Positions 6,440 through 9,843 of a DNA stretch of 9,843 nt are shown here, piece after piece. The DNA is from Opitutia bacterium. GTDB taxonomy: Bacteria; Verrucomicrobiota; Verrucomicrobiia; Opitutales; Seribacteraceae. Location of the stretch: NCBI GenBank assembly GCA_002692605.1, contig NZLE01000068.1, positions 4,548-14,390 of the forward strand, written 5' to 3'. The notes below the pieces were generated by a model. That model saw nothing but the letters and a program-made list of their open reading frames with translations. It made no database searches and was not told the DNA's origin. How positions within the stretch are numbered: the stretch's first letter is position 1; the number at the start of each line of letters is the position of its first letter. A program made the position numbers and the translations under genes.

Positions 6440-7846
6440 CTAATAGAGCTTTCCGAGCATCTGCAGGTTCTTCTTGGCCAAGGAATCACCCCGTTCGGCG
6501 GCAAGAGTGAACCATTTCATGGCATCTCCGGGATTTTTGGCAATGCCCTTACCCCGTAAGCTCATCAACCCAAGATAGCGAGCAGCCTCCCCATCTCCTT
6601 GATCGGATGCCTGCAGAAACAGTCCGCGAGCGGATTCCAAGTTCACCGCAACTCCTCTACCCCAATAATGCTTTTTCGCTTCTTCACGAAGAGCGGATGC
6701 TCCCACATTGTTCGACGGGGAAGTCGAGGGGGAAACCATTGCTTCACCGGGCGAGGGAAGATCAACTATGGGAAAGGCAGGCGTATCGCTTGGAGGAGGT
6801 GGCGCTGGTGGAGTGACGGGACTTTCATACACGGACGGCAGACGCGTAGCGGAGAAAGCGGATGGCTCCGACATCGGAAGCGGTGGAGGTGGTGGTGGCG
6901 CAATAGGAGGCGGGGGTGCGGAAATCGCTGGAACCGGAACCGATTCAACCACAGGTTGATCTTCCTTGAGGAGTAATTCGTATTCGGCAATCTTGGACAT
7001 GGCTCGTTCTTCCTCTTGCTCCAAGGCAAGCCTGGCATATCGCAGGGCCAGATCGACTTTGGGCGGACCCGCCACTCCGTAGGCGAAGAACTCGGCAACC
7101 GCCAATTGGGAAATTGCGTATCCCCGGTCAGCGGCTGCCCTGAAGTTCACCAAGGCCATTTCCTGGTCAACTTCGACGCCAATCCCCTTGAAGTAGGAAC
7201 GCCCCAAATAATGATAGCCGGATGGTAGTTTGCTCCGTGCGGCCTGCTTCAGCAGATTGATACCTTCGACCACATCCTTTTCGATCGCCATTTGCGGATC
7301 CACGATTTCATGCTGCTTGAAAAGGGCATATTGAATGGAAGCAGGTAGATACCCGCCCTGGGAAGCTTGTTCGTAATGCTTTGCCGCAAAAGTGAAATCA
7401 GGCACCAAATCGGGACGCACCTCATCCGAAGTGAAAATTTCTCCAAGTGCATAGGAGGCCAGCGGGTCCTTGTTTGCAAAAGCTTTGATCAGCCGCGCAT
7501 CGGGATCCTGAAAGGCATCGAGATAGTGCTTCCGAACAAGAGTCTCATTCGGACCATAGGGTTTGAACCGAGCCAGGTATCCCAATCCAAAGTGACCCAA
7601 CCAGTGATTTTGTCCGGCGGCGGCTCGGGCAAGTTCCAAAGCCTTGTCCATGGAAAGATCAAGTCCCTTGTCTCCGTGGGCGTAACAAAGACCCAGAAAA
7701 CCTTGGGCATAGGGCTCATTTTGAGCAGACGCTTCCTTGAGATCGTCTAAATCAGCCTGAATCCACTTGGAACCCTCATTTCCACAAAGGGCTTGATAAA
7801 GCAGACAAATAGCGAGAAAATATGAAATTGTTCGTAAGTGCCCCAT
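6440..7846 (-). CDS. Exported Sel1-repeat protein with a proline-rich linker
   Basis: A 468-residue protein read from the ATG at 7846, chosen because it places a signal peptide at the very N-terminus (hydrophobic ISYFLAICLLYQALC). An upstream TTG at 7888 is in frame but would bury the signal. A Cys follows the hydrophobic core, yet the lipobox is poor, so secretion rather than lipidation is favoured. About five Sel1-like (TPR-like) repeats span residues 45-285, for example YHYLGRSYFKGIGVEVDQEMA followed by NFRAAADRG. A Pro/Ser-rich linker fills about 296-380, including PPPPPP. Two more Sel1 repeats close the protein (YWGRGVAVNLESARGLFLQA, then LRGKGIAKNPGDAMKWF). Sel1 repeats usually hold protein partners, so a periplasmic scaffold role is likely; the partner is unknown. 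It diverges from the ACT-domain gene. Confidence 0.85.
   Translation of the reverse strand: MGHLRTISYFLAICLLYQALCGNEGSKWIQADLDDLKEASAQNEPYAQGFLGLCYAHGDKGLDLSMDKALELARAAAGQNHWLGHFGLGYLARFKPYGPNETLVRKHYLDAFQDPDARLIKAFANKDPLASYALGEIFTSDEVRPDLVPDFTFAAKHYEQASQGGYLPASIQYALFKQHEIVDPQMAIEKDVVEGINLLKQAARSKLPSGYHYLGRSYFKGIGVEVDQEMALVNFRAAADRGYAISQLAVAEFFAYGVAGPPKVDLALRYARLALEQEEERAMSKIAEYELLLKEDQPVVESVPVPAISAPPPPIAPPPPPPLPMSEPSAFSATRLPSVYESPVTPPAPPPPSDTPAFPIVDLPSPGEAMVSPSTSPSNNVGASALREEAKKHYWGRGVAVNLESARGLFLQASDQGDGEAARYLGLMSLRGKGIAKNPGDAMKWFTLAAERGDSLAKKNLQMLGKLY
6863..6916. repeat. Low-complexity GGN/CCN stretch encoding the polyproline linker
   Basis: The plus strand shows clustered GGAGG, GGTGG and GGCGG triplets, which on the coding strand are the proline codons of the Sel1 protein linker. 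Mixed third bases show that protein composition, not a pure triplet-repeat expansion, maintains it. It is nevertheless a slippage-prone site where length may vary between strains. Confidence 0.55.
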
Positions 7847-7925
7847 TTGAAAAACATTAATCTTTACTCCAATAAACCTAACTGGCAAGCGTCAAGCTCC
7901 CGAGCCGCAACCGAATACCGTGACC
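7847..7925. promoter_or_regulatory. Short divergent intergenic region between the Sel1 and ACT genes
   Basis: These 79 bases must contain promoters or leaders for both divergent genes. On the minus strand a GGAG lies 20 nt before the chosen Sel1 ATG. That is too far for this ATG but well placed (9 nt) for an out-of-frame ATG that opens a 36-codon ORF. A TTGACG could be a -35 element for the Sel1 gene, but I see no matching -10 at the right spacing. Confidence 0.35.
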
Positions 7926-8399
7926 ATGAGTGACCCCAACCCAGGCAAATCCATTCTGTCCAACCCGGGCAAAGAGGTCGTTCGTCAGTTCGTCATCTAT
8001 GCCGAGCACAAGGTCGGTTGGCTCAATGATTTCGTATCCATGTTGAGAGATGTGGACGTCCACATCCTCGCCATCTCGGTTTTAGACACCTCCGATTCCG
8101 CGGTGATCCGGTTGATACCCAATTACCCCAAGGATTTGGCGCGCCTGCTCAAATCACAATCGATCACTTTTACGGAACGCGACGTGCTGGCCGTCGAACT
8201 TCAGAACGAAGAGTCCATGCAAAAGGTCACCCATTCCCTTTTACGCGCCGAAATCAACATTCATTACGTCTACCCATTTCTACACCAACCCAATGGTAAA
8301 CCCGTGTTGGCCATGGCCATGGAGGATGAGGACATTGCAGAGGAGGCCCTCAAGCAAAACCATCTGAAGATTCTCTCCCAAGATGACTTCGCCCGGTAG
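7926..8399 (+). CDS. Stand-alone tandem ACT-domain protein
   Basis: A 157-residue protein from the ATG at 7926; an in-frame GTG two codons earlier (7920) is an alternative, and neither has a clear ribosome binding site. Two ACT-like beta-alpha-beta units are visible. The first is at about 20-85 (VRQFVIYAEHKVGWLNDFV, then VDVHILAISVLDTSDSAVIRL). The second is at about 86-153 (VLAVELQNEESMQKVTHSLL, then AEINIHYVYPF). The opening VIYAEHKVGWLNDF matches the ACT pattern in which a Gly in the first loop binds an amino acid. No catalytic domain is attached, so a ligand-sensing regulatory subunit is likely. Similar short proteins occur in Verrucomicrobiota, sometimes named as acetolactate-synthase-like ACT proteins (recalled resemblance). 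It is the only plus-strand gene here, 79 bp from the divergent Sel1 start and 22 bp from the convergent muramidase stop. Confidence 0.85.
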   Translation: MSDPNPGKSILSNPGKEVVRQFVIYAEHKVGWLNDFVSMLRDVDVHILAISVLDTSDSAVIRLIPNYPKDLARLLKSQSITFTERDVLAVELQNEESMQKVTHSLLRAEINIHYVYPFLHQPNGKPVLAMAMEDEDIAEEALKQNHLKILSQDDFAR

Positions 8400-8421
8400 G
8401 CGACCCACCCTCTCCAAGCCT

Positions 8422-9723
8422 TTAATAAAGCAGGAATGAGCTCACCAGAGACCTGAAATTCTGGCATTCCCGGTCCCACTTGCCGAAAAACGAATCCAGT
8501 CCGACCGCGGAGCCTTCGGCGCTCAATTGGTTCCACCAGTCCACCGAACCCACGTGTTTGTTGAAAAGAGTGATTTCCGATTCCTTGGCTTGGGTGAAGG
8601 GACTGGGTTGCTCCCACTTTGCGGACAAACGCATCATGTGAAAGGCCAAATCGGTGGGACGCCAAGCTTTCCAATCGCTGATGACAATGTAGACTCCGGT
8701 GGTCTCGATCCCATTGGAGTTGGTCAAGGTCTTGAGCTGAAAAGAAAGACCGGCCAAGCCGATGGAATCCAACTCCGCTTTCAATTCACTTGGATCGACC
8801 CCTTCGAAAGTAAGAAAACGAAAGGGATGAGCGGTACCAATCCCGTGCTTGAACTTGCCCATCTGAGCCCCCAATCCGGTCATCGGGTAACCGGCAACGG
8901 AATCCAGGGTCGGAATATTGGGTGAAGTCGGATGCCAAGCCAAGCCGGTCTGCGGCCAGGTCATCAAACGGTTCCATCCTTTCATGGGAACGATTACAAG
9001 TTTGCCTCTCCTTCGAACCGCTTCCGAAACTTTCAGAACGCCGGGCGTCTTCTTGGACCATAAGGCGATTTCGGCAATGGTCATCCCATGCACGAAAGGC
9101 ATCTGAAATGCCCCCACGTAGGACATGCATTCCTCGTCCATCATCGGCCCCGCCAACTTCATTCCACCGAGAGGATTCGGGCGATCCAGAACCACCACTT
9201 CGACTCCGCCCTCGAAACAGGCTTCCATGACCAGACGCATGCAACTGACATAGGTGTAGCAACGCACCCCCACATCCTGCAAATCAATCACCAGGGCATC
9301 CAAGCCGGCAAGCATTTTGGGAATCGGTTTGCGGTATTTCCCATACAGGGAATACACCGGCAAACCGGTCTTCCTATCGATTTTATCATCCACAAGGACC
9401 GCTGCCTTTTCATCACCGTAAATACCATGCTCAGGGCCGAACAAGGCAACCAAATCGACTTGCGGAGATGCAAACAGCACTTCCACCGTGCTTTGTCCCC
9501 ATCGGTTTTTGCCTGCCGGGTGAGTCAGCAAGCCGACTTTCTTACCGGAAAGAACCTTGAATTCGGTTTCCGTAAGATAGTCGATTCCCAGAGAAATCTT
9601 GGGCTTCCCAACCGACGCGTCAAGCAGCCCCAGGAAGACGAGGATGGGCAAAAACCGCAGGACTGCTCCAATCTTGGTTAAAAAGGGTTTTCCTTGAGAT
9701 TCAGGAGTCGCTCGATGGTTCAT
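8422..9723 (-). CDS. NamZ-like (DUF1343) exo-beta-N-acetylmuramidase
   Basis: A 433-residue protein of the DUF1343/NamZ family, whose characterised members remove N-acetylmuramic acid from the non-reducing end of peptidoglycan fragments. Residues 17-38 form a hydrophobic N-terminal segment, probably a signal peptide, giving an extracytoplasmic location. Family motifs: VGLLTHPAGKNRWG at 63-76; FGPEHGIYGD at 95-104; VIDLQDVGVRCYTYVS at 145-160; VLDRPNPLGG at 178-187; FVHGMTIAEIALW at 210-222; SPNIPTL at 267-273. In many relatives the later motif reads EGTN-S-GRGT--PF; here it is GAQMGKFKHGIGTAHPF, a notable divergence near the probable substrate pocket. The ATG at 9723 overlaps the end of the upstream membrane-protein gene by 23 bases, suggesting translational coupling. 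The 3' end converges on the ACT gene. Hydrolase activity is likely, but the exact substrate is inferred from the family only. Confidence 0.88.
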   Translation of the reverse strand: MNHRATPESQGKPFLTKIGAVLRFLPILVFLGLLDASVGKPKISLGIDYLTETEFKVLSGKKVGLLTHPAGKNRWGQSTVEVLFASPQVDLVALFGPEHGIYGDEKAAVLVDDKIDRKTGLPVYSLYGKYRKPIPKMLAGLDALVIDLQDVGVRCYTYVSCMRLVMEACFEGGVEVVVLDRPNPLGGMKLAGPMMDEECMSYVGAFQMPFVHGMTIAEIALWSKKTPGVLKVSEAVRRRGKLVIVPMKGWNRLMTWPQTGLAWHPTSPNIPTLDSVAGYPMTGLGAQMGKFKHGIGTAHPFRFLTFEGVDPSELKAELDSIGLAGLSFQLKTLTNSNGIETTGVYIVISDWKAWRPTDLAFHMMRLSAKWEQPSPFTQAKESEITLFNKHVGSVDWWNQLSAEGSAVGLDSFFGKWDRECQNFRSLVSSFLLY

Positions 9724-9843
9724 CCTGAGATTTGTACAAGTTGGCGGAAAGCTTGTAAAGAAAGACCGCCACCACCCCCAGAAATATACCGATGATCGAT
9801 CCGCCGATCATCATGGGAGGAAGAGTGTCCACCAATGCAAGAA
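9701..9843 (-). CDS. C-terminal end of an integral membrane protein (partial, 5' end off window)
   Basis: The visible 46 codons begin outside the window and end with TGA at 9701-9703. They encode one strongly hydrophobic helix (about residues 10-30, MMIGGSIIGIFLGVVAVFLY) followed by a short polar tail, KSQDEPSSDS, which is typical of the last helix of a transporter. The frame overlaps the start of the namZ-like gene by 23 bases. In other bacteria NamZ genes can lie beside transporters for muropeptides or amino sugars (AmpG-like MFS or sodium/solute symporters), so a transporter is the leading guess. The visible part is too short to name a family. Confidence 0.6.
   Translation of the reverse strand, partial: LALVDTLPPMMIGGSIIGIFLGVVAVFLYKLSANLYKSQDEPSSDS

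Noticed and set aside
6061..6510. A 149-codon plus-strand frame opposite the small Cys/His protein
   Set aside because: It runs across the gap and into the end of the Sel1 gene; the minus-strand protein has a family-like motif, so this frame is taken as a shadow.
8400..8421. A terminator between the convergent ACT and muramidase genes
   Set aside because: The 22-base gap has no inverted repeat or T-run on either strand.
9088..9681. A 197-codon plus-strand frame opposite the namZ-like gene
   Set aside because: It is antisense to well-recognised DUF1343 motifs and its translation is His-rich without any family signature.

Overview
The window looks like a piece of a Gram-negative bacterial chromosome of roughly even base composition. 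The exported proteins, the NamZ-type peptidoglycan enzyme and the style of the stand-alone tandem-ACT protein suggest the Verrucomicrobiota/Opitutales (marine PVC-type) range. That placement is inference from recalled family resemblance; there is no rRNA or other marker gene here. Genes are tightly packed, almost all on the minus strand, and most lack an obvious Shine-Dalgarno sequence.

Left part (1-4652, minus strand): a three-gene chemosensory operon read right to left. It contains a hybrid CheA (Hpt, dimerisation, ATPase, two CheW-like domains, receiver), a small CheW 4 nt downstream, and a large soluble sensor protein whose start overlaps the cheW stop. The sensor leaves the window at base 1. 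It carries an RNL(L/F)ER..DVRWW motif twice, a Cache/PDC-like sensor region between the copies, and a degenerate segment resembling the signalling tip of methyl-accepting proteins. Together they could form a compact, possibly membrane-independent array with its own output receiver. The 279 bp upstream of cheA holds no gene but has a perfect 8-bp dyad and a smaller hairpin, which are candidate control sites.

Middle (4932-7846, minus strand): an exported alpha/beta-hydrolase esterase-like protein that keeps the nucleophile elbow but seems to lack the usual Asp/His positions; a small cytosolic conserved hypothetical protein rich in Cys and His; and an exported Sel1-repeat protein in which a long proline-rich linker separates two blocks of Sel1 repeats.

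Right part (7920-9843): a lone plus-strand gene for a tandem-ACT-domain regulatory protein, diverging from the Sel1 gene by a short gap and converging on a minus-strand gene for a NamZ-like (DUF1343) exo-beta-N-acetylmuramidase. The namZ-like start overlaps the end of a membrane-protein gene that enters from the right edge. This pair may belong to cell-wall sugar recycling.

No RNA genes, CRISPR arrays, insertion sequences or convincing intrinsic terminators were seen.
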